Below, piece by piece: positions 37,501 through 52,500 of a DNA stretch of 64,000 bases (position 1 is the stretch's first letter; the number at the start of each line of letters is the position of its first letter). Source of the DNA: Anadara kagoshimensis (Eukaryota; Mollusca; Bivalvia; Arcoida; Arcidae); the NCBI GenBank assembly GCA_021292105.1, contig CM037868.1, positions 27,610,139-27,674,138 on the forward strand, given 5' to 3'. The notes beneath the pieces were generated by a model. The model saw nothing but the letters and a program-made list of their open reading frames with translations. It was not told where the DNA came from and made no database searches. The position numbers were made by a program, and so were the translations under genes.

Positions 37501-40500
37501 ATGTACAGCACATGCAGCAGTGTCCTGCACATGTGGCAGTATCCAGCACATGTAGCAGTATCCAGCACATGTAGCAGTATCCAGCACATGTAGTGGTATC
37601 CTGCACATGTGGCAGTATCCAGCACATGTAGCAGTATACAGAACATGTAGCGGTATCCAGCACATGTAGCGGTATCCAGCACATGTATCAGTATCCAGCA
37701 CATGTAGTGGTATCCAGCACATGTAGCAGTGTACATCACATGTAGTAGTGTCCTAGCACATGTAGCAGTATCCAACAAATGTAGTAGTGTCCCAAACATG
37801 TGGCAGTTACCAGCACATGTAACAGTATGCAGCAAATGTAGTAGTGTCCCAAACATGTAGCAGTTACCAGCACATGTAGCAGTATCCAGCATATGTAGTA
37901 GTGTCCCAAACATGTAGCAGTTACCAGCACATGTAGCAGTATCCAGCATATGTAGTAGTGTCCCACAAATGTACCAGTATCCAGTTTATGTAGTGGTATC
38001 CAGCAGTATCCAGCACATGTAGCAGTTACCAGCACATGTAGTGGTATCCAGCACATGTGGCAGTATACAGCACATGTAGTAGTGTCCAGCACTTGTAGCA
38101 GTTACCAGCACATATAACCATATCCAGCACATGTAACAGTATCCTGCAAATGTTCTTCAAAATAAAGTGTTATAAGACAAAAATTTTATGACTTACCTGC
38201 CATATTTAGAGATTTCTTCTCGGACTGAATAAAACACATATCCAAGTAATTTGTCAATGATATGGACTACACCGTTACGACATGTCAAATTTCCATTTGT
38301 TATTTCTGCTGTTACTCTCAAACTGTTGACATACACTGAAAAATAACAAAAATATATTGAGTATTCTACTACCTATCCAAACAAGTTTATGTTTATCCTC
38401 GACATTAACCAGAGCTATCAGCCCTAAATACTGATAGTTGTCAGCCCTAAACTGATAGATGTCAACCCTAAATACTAAAGTCAGCCCTAAACTGATATAT
38501 GGCAACCCTAAATACTGATAGATGTCAGCCTAAATAACAATAGATGTTAATTATGTTATTATGGACTAATTGTTCAATGTACCTGATTTTTACACTGAAA
38601 CAATGTGTATGGATTATGAATGAATCCCCCTTCTATCTATATTTTACCAGAGTACTGCTAAGCAGTAAATAACATTCCTGCCACTCAAAACAACCTGACA
38701 AAATTCAAAGCCAATTTTTAATTTAAAATGATTCAGTTTGAATGCTGATATTTAAAATGATATGTCTGAATTCTGATACAAGATGAGCAATAGGAATGAG
38801 GGATGAATTGCCTATATATTCATCTAGCACTTTGCTTGACATAAAATTTAAGACAGCCAGGCATGCCTTACATAATTTCCAATCTGCATCATTAAGATAA
38901 TTCACACTTAAAATAATCCAGATTTTGAAAGTCTCAGCTAAAAATAGAACATCAGCATAACAACTTTACCATGATCTAAGTTTGGTTTCCTGATAATGAC
39001 TCTGTTCTCTTTAGTGTTACTGACAGCAGGATAGCCATCTCTAAAGCCGTGATTATGAACAGTAGGTTCTGTAAATACAGCTTGTCCAGGTATAATATGG
39101 GCATATAACCTGAAATAGTAAATTTTGTAATACAGTAAAACAATGAAAATTAAATACATTATTTTAGTCCTGTCAAAGTGGTCCTAGATTGAGAGAGTGA
39201 GTTTTCGTAGGAAATCAAAATCCTATTTAAAGAAATGGATCCCTCTCCCAGAACAGGTTTAGTCTGGATAAGTCTAACTCTTTTTTAAAAAGTCTGGAAT
39301 TACTGTATTTTCAAAAATTGAGTGCACATGCTTTTTATTATTTATTTCTTTTAATTGAAAATGTTTCCATTAAACTACGTGTATCAATAAAATGCATTTA
39401 AAATGCACTGACCTAATTATATTTTTAATTAAAAACAAATTTGGAAATTTGATCAAGTTTATACACCAATTGGGCCGCATTCAAAGTTACATGGGCTATT
39501 TGGTGTCAAGTAGGTCATTGTTGTTCGGATTTTTTCCAGGTGTGATCATCATGAATATTCCAATTATGACATAACGTTTATAGTTGTTCCAAGTAAGAAG
39601 GTACAAAAGGGATCATTTTGACGTAGTCATACATGTATTTGTTGTTTTGTTAAAGTGTTCAAAAATTGCTCATTGTACAGAATTAAGCTCAGTTTTTCAT
39701 AATTGAAAAATATTTTTCCTATTAGGTCAGTATATTTTGTATTAAGTTTTGAGAAACTTTTTGTGAGTTTGTTGGAAAATACGACTTTATTATTGCATTT
39801 TCCTTGTGCACTGAATTTGTGGAAATACAGTAGTTACTCTTCATTTAGCCAAAATAGGTTCAGTTATCTCGAACTCGGATATCTCAAAATTTCAGATAAG
39901 TCACATTCATTTTCAGGTCTCCTGAATGAAAATTCAACAAAAAAAGTGTTCATAAACTCGAACTTAAAAGTTTTCAATCAACTCAATTTGATAAAATTTA
40001 ATTTTAGCTACTGCCGGGAGCTTTGCTCTTCATGTCATAAATAGTCATGATTTTTATCTCAAACTGACCTCATTGCTTCTGTGAATTATTGTCTTTTCAC
40101 AAATAAATAATTAAACAGATAGAAAACCTGATATTGATCAAGAGTGATGGTCAAACAGAAGTAAGGAGTGATTATATATAATATCCTAATCATAACAAGA
40201 ATAGAGACAAAACGGGATGATTTTTTTGTCTGCAAAATAGAAAAAAAATGAAAAGAGAAAAAGTTTTAAAACTAAATCTTAGATAAACAAAACCACACAC
40301 TAAACGGTTAATGTGTAGAAGATGATCAACATAGGAGTGAAAATGAAGTAACTTAGTTTCAGTCGGCAAAAGTACTAACACCCCCCATCCCCATGACTGC
40401 CATCCACAACTTCATTTATCTTAAATTTCTGATAAACCGCGCTATTTCCTCATGGAGTTTGAGATAACAAGATATTTTGAGTTTTGATAAATCTAAACAG

Positions 40501-43500
40501 ACCATTCCTGTTTCCTCTGATCGTTAATAAAAGCGTATCAGATGAACACAAGTCATTTATTATTCAAATTTTAGTGCACCTTTTCACTTATCATGCATTA
40601 ATTTTTAACTAGCACTCTCTCTTGAGAGCTAATAACTCCACCCCCTCCAAACATCAAATGTTTTCCCACAGACTTGACCTTTGACATATGCACAAAAATT
40701 TGGTATGCAACACATCGTTTTATGTGTTTACATTTGTATTAAGTTTGATCAAATCCATCCATAGACATAGAAGATATGGAGCAGACATGATATTGGGACA
40801 GACAGGTAGACAGAAAGACAGACCGATAGACAGGGAGATTCTTATATACTCCTTAACTTTGTTTGTGGGGTATAAAAATATGCAGGATGGACGTCGGCGC
40901 GACATTCTGACCAACTAATAAATGATAATGATGGTAATGATATATCAAACCTTATACAGAGTTTCTTCTTCCCTTTCCAATCGATCTCTAAAAGAGCTGG
41001 GTATTTTTGCCATAGCTTTATCTGAGGGTACAAAAAGTGTTAAAGTTGTATCAATATCCTGCATGGTATGTACAGGATCAAAATAGCTCAATGACAATGA
41101 GTCCACCAATTTCTTAAAAAGTCTGTAACAAATAAAAAATATAACCAACATTATATAGTCATTGTCACAAATATAACCAACAATATATAGTTACTGTCAC
41201 AAATATAACCAACATTATACAGTAACTGTCACAAATATAACCAACATTATATAATAGTCATTGTCACAAAATTAACCAACCAACATTATATATAGTCATT
41301 GTTACAAATACAACCAACATTATACAGTCGCTGTCACAAATACAACCAACATTATACAGTCATTGTCACAAATATAACCAACATTATACAGTCACTGTCA
41401 CAAATACAACCAACATTATACAGTCACTGTCACAAATATAACCAACATTATATAATAGTCATTGTCACAAATATAACCAACATTATACAGTCATTGTCAC
41501 AAATATAACAGACATTATACAGTCACTGTCACAAATATAACCAACATTATATAATAGTCATTGTCACAAATATAACCAACATTATATACTCATTGTCACA
41601 AATACAACCAACATTACATAGTCATTGTCACAAATATAACCAACATTATATAGTCACTGTCACAAATATAACCAACATTATACAGTCATTGTCACAAAGT
41701 AACCAACATTAGTTACTGTCACAAATATAACCAACATTTTACAGTCATTGTCACAAATATAACCAATATTATACAGTCACTGTCACAAATATAACAAACA
41801 TTATATAATAGTCATTGTTACAAATATAACCAACAATATATAGTTACTGTCACAAATATAACCAAAATTATACAGTCATTGTCACAAATATAACCAACAT
41901 TATATAGTCATTGTCACAAATATAACCAATATTATACAGTCACTGTCACAAATATAACCAACATTATATAGTCACTGTCACAAATATAACCAACATTATA
42001 CAGTCATTGTGACAAAGTAACCAATATTATACAGTCATTGTCACAAATATAACCAACATTATATAGTCATTGTCACAAATATAACCAATATTATACAGTC
42101 ACTGTCACAAATATACTCAATATTATATAGTCACTGTCACAAATATAATCAACATTATAGTCACTGTCACAAATTACTAACAAATATCTGTAGTTAACCT
42201 TGCCAATAATGACTAATAATGCATTGAAATGATAAAACGCTACCTTGTGGGTTCACTGACACCATCTTTGTTGTCCTGTGATAGATACATATAGGCACTC
42301 TCAGCTATAGGAACATGCATAACATCAAGTAGACCATGTAAATAACCATTTCTACAGTACTTGTTCTTATAATGGTTATTTATCTCTGCACCGTTCACAT
42401 AGTATAAAGTTGCTCCAAAGGTACCCTGAAAGTTCTACAAAAAAACAGGTTGGAATATTGTTTCTTTGTTTTTTCATCTACATAGTAAAATATAAAGTGA
42501 TTTCAAAGTTGCCTTTGTGTTTTCATCTACACAGTAAAGTATAAAGTGATTTCAAAGTTGCCTTTGTGTTTTCATTTACAAAGTAAAGTATAAAGTGATT
42601 TCAAAGTTGCCTTTGTGTTTTCATTTACAAAGTAAAATATAAAGTGATTTCAAAGTTGCCTTTGTGTTTTCATTTACAAAGTAAAGTATAAAGTGATTTC
42701 AAAGTTGCCTTTGTGTTTTTATTTACATAGTAAAGTATAAAGTGATTTCAAAGTTGCCTTTGTGTTTTCATCTACAAAGTAAAGTATAAAGTGATTTCAA
42801 AGTTGACTTTGTGTTTTCATCTACAAAGTAAAGTATAAAGTGATTTCAAAGTTGCCTTTGTGTTTTCATCTACATAGTAAAGTAAAAAGTGATTTCAAAT
42901 TGCCTTTGTGTTTTTATTTACATAGTAAAATATAAAGTGATTTCAAAGTTGCCTTTGTGTTTTTATTTACATAGTAAAATATAAAGTGATTTCAAAGTTG
43001 CCTTTGTGTTTTCATCTACAAAGTAAAGTATAAGGTGATTTCAAAGTTGCCTTTGTGTTTTTATTTACAAAGTAAAGTATAAGGTGATTTCAAAGTTGCC
43101 TTTGTGTTTTCATCTACAAAGTAAAGTATAAAGTGATTTCAAAGTTGCCTTTGTGATTTTATTTACATAGTAAAATATTAAGTGATTTCAAAGTTGCCTT
43201 TGTTTTCATCTACAAAGTAAAGTATAAAGTGATTTCAAAGTTGCCTTTGTGTTTTCATCTACATAGTAAAGTATAAAGTGATTTCAAACTTGACTTTGTG
43301 TTTTCGTCTACAAAGTAAAGTATAAGGTGATTTCAAAGTTGCCTTTGTGTTTTCATCTACAAAGTAAAGTATAAGGTGATTTCAAAGTTGCCTTTGTGTT
43401 TTCATCTACATAGTAAAGTATAAAGTGATTTCAAAGTTGACTTTGTGTTTTCGTCTACAAAGTAAAGTATAAGGTGATTTCAAAGTTGCCTTTGTGTTTT

Positions 43501-46500
43501 CATCTACAAAGTAAAGTATAAAGTGATTTCAAAGTTGCCTTTGTGTTTTCATCTACATAGTAAGTATAAAGTGATTTCAAAGTTGACTTTGTGTTTTCGT
43601 CTACAAAGTAAAGTATAAAGTGATTTCAAAGTTGCCTTTGTGTTTTCATCTACAAAGTAAAGTATAAAGTGATTTCAAAGTTGCCTTTGTGTTTTCATCT
43701 ACATAGTAAAGTATAAAGTGATTTCAAAGTTGACTTTGTGTTTTCGTCTACAAAGTAAAGTATAAGGTGATTTCAAAGTTGCCTTTGTGTTTTCATCTAC
43801 ATAGTAAAGTATAAAGTGATATCAAAGTTGCCTTTGTGTTTTTATTTACATAGTAAAATATAAAGTGATTTCAAAGTTGCCTTTGTTTTCATCTACAAAG
43901 TAAAGTATAAAGTGATTTCAAAGTTGCCTTTGTGTTTTTATTTACATAGTAAAATATTAAGTGATTTCAAAGTTGCCTTTGTGTTTTCATCTACAAAGTA
44001 AAGTATAAAGTGATTTCAAAGTTGCCTTTGTGATTTTATTTACACAGTAAAGTATAAAGTGATTTCAAAGTTGCCTTTGTTTTCATCTACAAAGTAAAGT
44101 ATAAAGTGATTTCAAAGTTGCCTTTGTGTTTTCATCTACATAGTAAAGTATAAAGTGATTTCAAAGTTGACTTTGTGTTTTCGTCTACAAAGTAAAGTAT
44201 AAGGTGATTTCAAAGTTGCCTTTGTGTTTTCATCTACAAAGTAAAATATTAAGTGATTTCAAAGTTGCCTTTGTGTTTTCATCTACAAAGTAAAGTATAA
44301 AGTGATTTCAAAGTTGACTTTGTGTTTTTATTTACATAGTAAAGAATAAAGTGATTTCAAAATTGCCTTTGTGTTTTCATCTACACAGTGAAGTATAAAG
44401 TGATTTCAAAGTTGCCTTTGTGTTTTTATTTACATAGTAAAATATAAAGTGATATCAAAGTTGCCTTTGTGTTTTTATTTACATAGTAAAGTATAAAGTG
44501 ATTTCAAAGTTGCCTTTGTGTTTTCATCTACATAGTAAAGTATAAAGTGATTTCAAAATTGCCTTTGTGTTTTCATCTACAAAGTAAAGTATAAAGTGAT
44601 TTCAAAGTTGCCTTTGTGTTTTCATCTACATAGTAAAGAATAAAGTGATTTCAAAACTGCCTTTGTGTTTTCATCTACACAGTAAATTATAAAGTGATTT
44701 CAAAGTTGCCTTTGTGTTTTCATCTACATAGTAAAGTATAAAGGGATTTCAAAGTTGCCTTTGTGTTTTCATCTACAAAGTAAAGTATAAGGTGATTTCA
44801 AAGTTGCCTTTGTGTTTTCATCTACATAGTAAAGTAAAAAGTGATTTCAAAGTTGCCTTTGTGTTTTCATCTACAAAGTAAAGTATAAAGTGATTTCAAA
44901 ATTGCCTTTGTGTTTTCATCTACATAGTAAAGTATAAAGTGATTTCAAATTGCCTTTGTTTTCATCTACAAAGTAAAGTATAAGGTGATTTCAAAGTTGC
45001 CTTTGTGTTTTCATCTACATAGTAAAGTAAAAAGTGATTTCAAAGTTGCCTTTGTGTTTTCATCTACAAAGTAAAGTATAAAGTGATTTCAAAATTGCCT
45101 TTGTGTTTTCATCTACATAGTAAAGTATAAAGTGATTTCAAATTGCCTTTGTTTTCATCTACAAAGTAAAGTATAAAGTGATTTCAAAGTTGACTTTGTG
45201 TTTTCATCTATATAGTAAAGTATAAAGTGATTTCAAAGTTGCCTTTGTGTTTTCATCTACACAAAGTAAAATATAAAGTGATTTCAAAGTTGACTTTGTG
45301 TTTTCATCTACATAGTAAAGTATAAAGTGATTTCAAAATTGGCTTTGTGTTTTCATCTACATAGTAAAGTATAAAGTGATTTCAAAGTTGCCTTTGTGTT
45401 TTCATTTACAAAGTAAAGTATAAGGTGATTTCAAAGTTGCCTTTGTGTTTTCATCTACATAGTAAAGTATAAAGGGATTTCAAAATTGGCTTTGTGTTTT
45501 TATTTACATAGTAAAATATAAAGTGATTTCAAAGTTGCCTTTGTGTTTTTATTTACATAGTAAAATATAAAGTGATTTGAAAGTTGCCTTTGTGTTTTCA
45601 TCTACAAAGTAAAGTATAAGGTGATTTCAAAGTTGCCTTTGTGTTTTATTTACATAGTAAAATATAAAGTGATTTCAAAGTTGCCTTTGTGTTTTCATCT
45701 ACAAAGTAAAGTATAAGGTGATTTCAAAGTTGCCTTTGTGTTTTTATTTACATAGTAAAATATAAAGTGATTTCAAAGTTGCCTTTGTGTTTTCATCTAC
45801 ATAGTAAAGTATAAAGTGATTTCAAAATTGGCTTTGTGTTTTCACCTACATATTAAAGTATAAAGTGATTTCAAAATTGCCTTTGTGTTTTCATCTACAT
45901 AGTAAAGTATAAAGTGATTTCAAAGTTGACTTTGTGTTTTCATCTACAAAGTAAAGTATAAGGTGATTTCAAAGTTGCCTTTGTGTTTTTATTTACATAG
46001 TAAAATATAAAGTGATTTCAAAGTTGCCTTTGTGTTTTCATCTACAAAGTAAAGTATAAGGTGATTTCAAAGTTGCCTTTGTGTTTATTTACATAGTAAA
46101 ATATAAAGTGATTTCAAAGTTGCCTTTGTGTTTTTATTTACATAGTAAAATATAAAGTGATTTCAAAGTTGCCTTTGTGTTTTCATCTACATAGTAAAGT
46201 ATAAAGTGATTTCAAAATTGCCTTTGTGTTTTTATTTACATAGTAAAATATAAAGTGATTTCAAAGTTGCCTTTGTGTTTTCATCTACAAAGTAAAGTAT
46301 AAAGTGATTTCAAAGTTGCCTTTGTTTTCATCTACAAAGTAAAGTATAAAGTGATTTCAAAGTTGACTTTGTGTTTTCATCTATATAGTAAAGTATAAAG
46401 TGATTTCAAAGTTGCCTTTGTGTTTTCATCTACACAAAGTAAAATATAAAGTGATTTCAAAGTTGACTTTGTGTTTTCATCTACATAGTAAAGTATAAAG

Positions 46501-49500
46501 TGATTTCAAAATTGGCTTTGTGTTTTCATCTACATAGTAAAGTATAAAGTGATTTCAAAGTTGCCTTTGTGTTTTCATTTACAAAGTAAAGTATAAGGTG
46601 ATTTCAAAGTTGCCTTTGTGTTTTCATCTACATAGTAAAGTATAAAGGGATTTCAAAATTGGCTTTGTGTTTTCATCTACATAGTAAAGTATAAAGGGAT
46701 TTCAAAATTGCCTTTGTGTTTTCATTTACAAAGTTAAGTATAAGGTGATTTCAAAGTTGCCTTTGTGTTTTCATCTACATAGTAAAGTATAAAGTGATTT
46801 CAAAATTGCCTTTGTGTTTTTATTTACATAGTAAAATATAAAGTGATTTCAAAATTGCCTTTGTGTTTTCATCTACAAAGTAAAGTATAAAGGGATTTCA
46901 AAGTTGCCTTTGTGTTTTTATTTACATAGTAAAATATAAAGTGATTTCAAAATTGCCTTTGTGTTTTCATCTACATAGTAAAGTATAAAGGGATTTCAAA
47001 GTTGCCTTTGTGTTTTTATTTACATAGTAAAGTATAAAGTGATTTCAAAGTTGCCTTTGTGTTTTCATCTACACAGTAAAGTATAAAGGGATTTCAAAGT
47101 TGCCTTTGTTTTCATCTACAAAGTAAAGTATAAAGTGATTTCAAAATTGCCTTTGTGTTTTCATCTACAAAGTAAAGTATAAGGTGATTTCAAAGTTGCC
47201 TTTGTGTTTTTATTTACATAGTAAAGTATAAAGGAATTTCAAAATTGCCTTTGTGTTTTTATTTACATAGTAAAGTATAAAGTGATTTCAAAATTGCCTT
47301 TGTGTTTTCATCTACATAGTAAAGTAAAAAGTGATTTCAAAGTTGCCTTTGTGTTTTCATCTACAAAGTAAAGTAAAAAGTGATATCAAAGTTGCCTTTG
47401 TGTTTTCATTTACATAGTAAAGTATAAAGTGATTTCAAAGTTGCCTTTGTGTTTTCATCTACATAGTAAAGTATAAAGTGATTTCAAAGTTGCCTTTGTG
47501 TTTTCATCTACATAGTAAAGTATAAAGTGATTTCAAAGTTGCCTTTGTGTTTTCATCTACATAGTAAAGTATAAAGTGATTTCAAAGTTGCCTTTGTGTT
47601 TTTATTTACATAGTAAAGTATAAAGTGATTTCAAAGTTGCCTTTGTGTTTTCATCTACATAGTAAAGTATAAAGTGATTTGAAAGTTGACTTTGTGTTTT
47701 CATCTACATAGTAAAGTATAAAGTGATTTCAAAATTGCCTTTGTGTTTTTATTTACATAGTAAAGTATAAAGTGATTTCAAAGTTGCCTTTGTGTTTTTA
47801 TTTACATAGTAAAGTATAAAGTGATTTCAAAGTTGCCTTTGTGTTTTCATCTACATAGTAAAGTATAAAGTGATTTCAAAGTTGCCTTTGTGTTTTCATC
47901 TACATAGTAAAGTATAAAGTGATTTCAAAGTTGCCTTTGTGTTTTCATCTACATAGTAAAGTAAAAAGTGATTTCAAAGTTGCCTTTGTGTTTTCATCTA
48001 CACAGTAAAGTATAAAGTGATTTCAAAGTTGACTTTGTGTTTTCATCTACACAGTGAAGTATAAAGTGATATCAAAGTTGCCTTTGTGTTTTTATTTACA
48101 TAGTAAAATATAAAGTGATTTCAAAGTTGACTTTGTGTTTTCATCTACATAGTAAAGTATAAAGTGATTTCAAAGTTGCCTTTGTGTTTTCATCTACAAA
48201 GTAAAGTATAAAGTGATTTCAAAGTTGCCTTTGTGTTTTCATCTACATAGTAAAGTATAAAGTGATTTCAAAGTTGCCTTTGTGTTTTCATCTACAAAGT
48301 AAAGTATAAAGTGATTTCAAAGTTGACTTTGTGTTTTCATCTACATAGTAAAGTATAAAGTGATTTCAAAGTTGACTTTGTGTTTTCATCTACATAGTAA
48401 AGTATAAAGTGATTTCAAAATTGCCTTTGTGTTTTTATTTACATAGTAAAATATAAAGTGATTTCAAAGTTGCCTTTGTGATTTTATTTACATAGTAAAA
48501 TATTAAGTGATTTCAAAGTTGCCTTTGTTTTCATCTACATAGTAAAGTATAAAGTGATTTCAAAGTTGCCTTTGTGTTTTCATCTACATAGTAAAGTATA
48601 AAGTGATTTCAAAGTTGCCTTTGTGTTTTCATCTACATAGTAAAGTATAAAGTGATTTCAAAGTTGACTTTGTGTTTTCATCTACATAGTAAAGTATAAA
48701 GTGATTTCAAAATTGCCTTTGTGTTTTATTTACATAGTAAAATATAAAGTGATTTCAAAGTTGCCTTTGTGTTTTGATTTACATAGTAAAATATAAAGTG
48801 ATTTCAAAGTTGCCTTTGTGTTTTCATCTACAAAGTAAAGTATAAGGTGATTTCAAAGTTGACTTTGTGTTTTCATCAACAAATTAAAATATTAAGCGAT
48901 TTCAAAGTTGCCTTGAAGGCTAGTTCTTTACTTGTCTACATGTATCACCTTCATACAAACTATGTATAGGTCACAAAGGTACATTGAGAGTCAAGAGTTT
49001 TTGTGTGACTGGAGTTTGTTTGAGAGCAGTTTTGTGGTGATTTTCACTGGCATGGTTGTAGTACTTAACACTCTGTAAATTATGATGAGCAGTATTTTAA
49101 TTATCTAATTTCAGTGAGTTTCTGAACTGGAAGTTAAGTGGCACTGTGATTATTGGTTTGTCGTCAGAAGTGAAACCAGTTGCCTTGACCAGGTTTTTTA
49201 TCAAATAAGCAAATTTATTAATACGGGCTTGCTTTTAGATTTCATAAAGGATTGTTTTGTATATGTACAAATGTAAAATTTGTACCCTGGTTTAGCCAGG
49301 ATTATTTCAGAAATATTAAGTAGAGCTTACTCAAGATTTTCAATGTTTATCTACATTTTTAATAATACATTTAATAATAATAATAAAAAGCTTTATTGGA
49401 AAACTGATGTTTCAGTGTTCATCCACATGTACAAATATCTACAATTTTTGTGTTTATTGGTCTAATGTTTTTGACGTTTGTTATGATTCCTTTTTTGTTA

Positions 49501-52500
49501 ATAAGAACACCATTGCTGAGTTTATAATGTAATTTTGTTAAGAACACACACAAATGTATATATACAGGTGACTCTTGTTATTTCGAACTCGATAGGGAAA
49601 TGCAAAAAGTTTGACTTATCCGGAGTTCGAGATAACCGATGTTAAAAACGGCAACAAAAGGGAAGTAACTCGTACACGCCTACCAGAAGTCACTTCCAGT
49701 TTTATCTTGTCAAAATGTATGTCATCGGCATTGACATTTTAAGATGCAATGATAAATGATTTGATTATGCATTTTATTTTATAAGATTTGCTTTAATTAC
49801 TCAAGTCAATAACTGATTGCGCTTATGTTATTAGCCGACAATTAGTGGAGTCCGCTTTGGTTTCCATACCAGTTTCGCTTTGTGTACTTTAATCACCCCA
49901 AGCTTCCGTTTGTATTGAGTAATGTTCACATCAAACGCTTTCGGCAGCCATGTTCAGCTTGGCAGTAATTATAACACCTGCTAATCTCCTTGATGGTTTA
50001 ATTGCTTACGCAAGGGATAATAATTCAGGGCTTAAGGAAATTGGGAGGACAGTGCAATGTTGTAATTTTAAAATCAACACGAGGCCGACAGTCAAATATT
50101 TTATTTATGTCGAAATGTGTTTTTTCTACCAAAAAATCTGTAGGCATTGACAAATTTGATTTTCCAAAATTTTTTGTTTGAGTTAACAAATTCAATTTTC
50201 CTAAATTTTTTGTTTGAGTTAACAATTTAATTTTCCTAAATTATTTGTTCGAGTTAACGAGTGTAATTTTCCGAGGATTTTCATTCAAGGGGACGAAAAT
50301 ATTGTTCAACATATCCGATAATTCGAGATATCCGAGTTCGAGATAACAGGAGTGATTTTGGTTTAATAAAGAACAACTCTGTTCGGACTTTTTAAAAAAG
50401 TTCGAGATATCCGAGTTCGAGATAACGCGATTCAACTGTATGTTGAACTCTTAGATTTTCATTAGTTATAAGGTTCTGTCTAATGTCTGGACGGTAGACA
50501 CTATGGTGTTTTTATTGTTGCTTATTTAGATGAGAATTATATTAAAATGTTTTTGTATTGAAAATGAAATGATTAAAATCTGTCTGAAAACTTGTACTTG
50601 TTTATTATGAATTAAAGGTAGACCCATGCCTTACAAAACGCTTGAAAACATATATTGAAATTTTGGTATGTTGTATTTAGGCATAAACCATTCAAAATGC
50701 CAAAATTTCAGGGTAAGTTTTCAGCTTACTTAAGAAGTTCTGAAGTGCCACCTGGTGACCATTACAGCAACATTTCTGAACAGTAACAGCAACAATTGGT
50801 TGTCTGAATGAACTTGGCTTCAGGCTATCCAGTCTTTTATTTTTTATTTGAAAAAGAGTTTTCTCTTGAAAAAAAACACCCTTGAATTTAACTGTTTAGG
50901 TTTAAGCCTTTAAAAACACTTGAATTTTGATAAAGATAAAGAAATAGAATATTTTGCCAGTAAAACTTGATACCTGCTAGTAAAAATGGCAATTATTGGA
51001 AAAAATTGGGTCTATTTGTTATGATGATCCAGTATTGTCCCTATCGTTTACCCTTTCTGTGTATTAGAATTGCAAGTCATCACAGTGCTTCATACACATG
51101 TTGATTGCATGTACTTTTATCCAAGTGTCTGTTTAACATACTAGCCACATTGTTTGAGGTGGGAGTCACCTCACTTCTAAATGGAAGTTGCATTGTAACC
51201 ACCGATGGTTGACTGAGCCATGCAACATGCACTGGACCAAAGAATTCAAAGGAAATAAACACATGGTATTATGTTGGGTTTTTTTTCAAATACAAAGTAA
51301 TTTATTTCAATTTATAACAAGAGGCCCATGGGCCTTAACGCTCACCTGTGACCTTTGAAGCCATGAGCTTCATTCAAATATCAAAATGATAATTCGGCCA
51401 ATATTCTAATATACATCCCTATACAAAAAGTTTATAGTTTTTGAGATAAATAATCATCTCAGTACTTGTTTGTATCTGTGATCTTGACATTTGAACCCAT
51501 GCTCTTCATTCATCTATCAAAATGACCACTGTGCCAGTACCAACAATATTCTAATATACATGCCTATACAAAAAGTTAATAGTTTTTAAGATAATTAACC
51601 ATTTAGGTATTCATTCGCATCTGTGACCTTGACCTTTGAACCCATGACCTTCATTCATATATCAAAATGATCATTAGGATAATACCTAAATAGTCTAATA
51701 TACATGCCTATACAAAAAGTTCATAGTTTTTGAGATAAATAATCATTTCAGATCTTGTTCACATCTGTGACCTTGACCTTTGAACCCATAACCTTCATTC
51801 ATATATCAAAATGGTTGTTAGGCTAATACCTACAATATTCTAATATACATGCATATCCAAAAAGTTAACAGTTTTCAAGATAATTAACCATTCAGGTATT
51901 CATTCACATCTGTGACCTTGACCTTTGAACCCATGACCTTCATTCATATATCAAAATGATCGTTAGGATAATACCTAAAATATTCTAATATACATGCCTA
52001 TACAAAAAGTTCATAGTTTTGAGATAAATAATCATTTCAGTACTTGTTTACATCTGTGACCTTGACCTTTGAACTCATGACCTTTATTTATATATCAAAA
52101 TGACCATTGGGCCATTACCTACAATATTCTAATATATATGCCTATACAAAAAGTTCATAGTTTTGCAGATAATTAACTATTTTGGTAAACTTGTACATCT
52201 GTGACCTTGACCTTTGAACCCATGAACTTAATCGATATATCAAAATGATCGTCATGTCAATACCTACAATTAACCAAAAATCCTAAGTCATTATCACCAG
52301 AAATGTTTAAAAAATAGCATTTTTTATCAAAGGTCAAAAACTGAGACATGACCTTGACCTTTGACCTTGACATCAATCGGAAGAAAATCGCAAGACAAGA
52401 TCAACAGTGAAAACTCCATACAATTATCTTCAGCCATTATGAAGTTATAACAATAAATGTCTCATTTTAAAAATTACATAATTTTACGCAAAAAACGCGT

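Noticed and set aside
40951-40957. Alternative exon 5 donor AAG|GTTTGA
   Set aside because: It would exit in phase 0 and put exon 6 in a frame with an early stop; GTATAA gives the conserved HIIPG reading.
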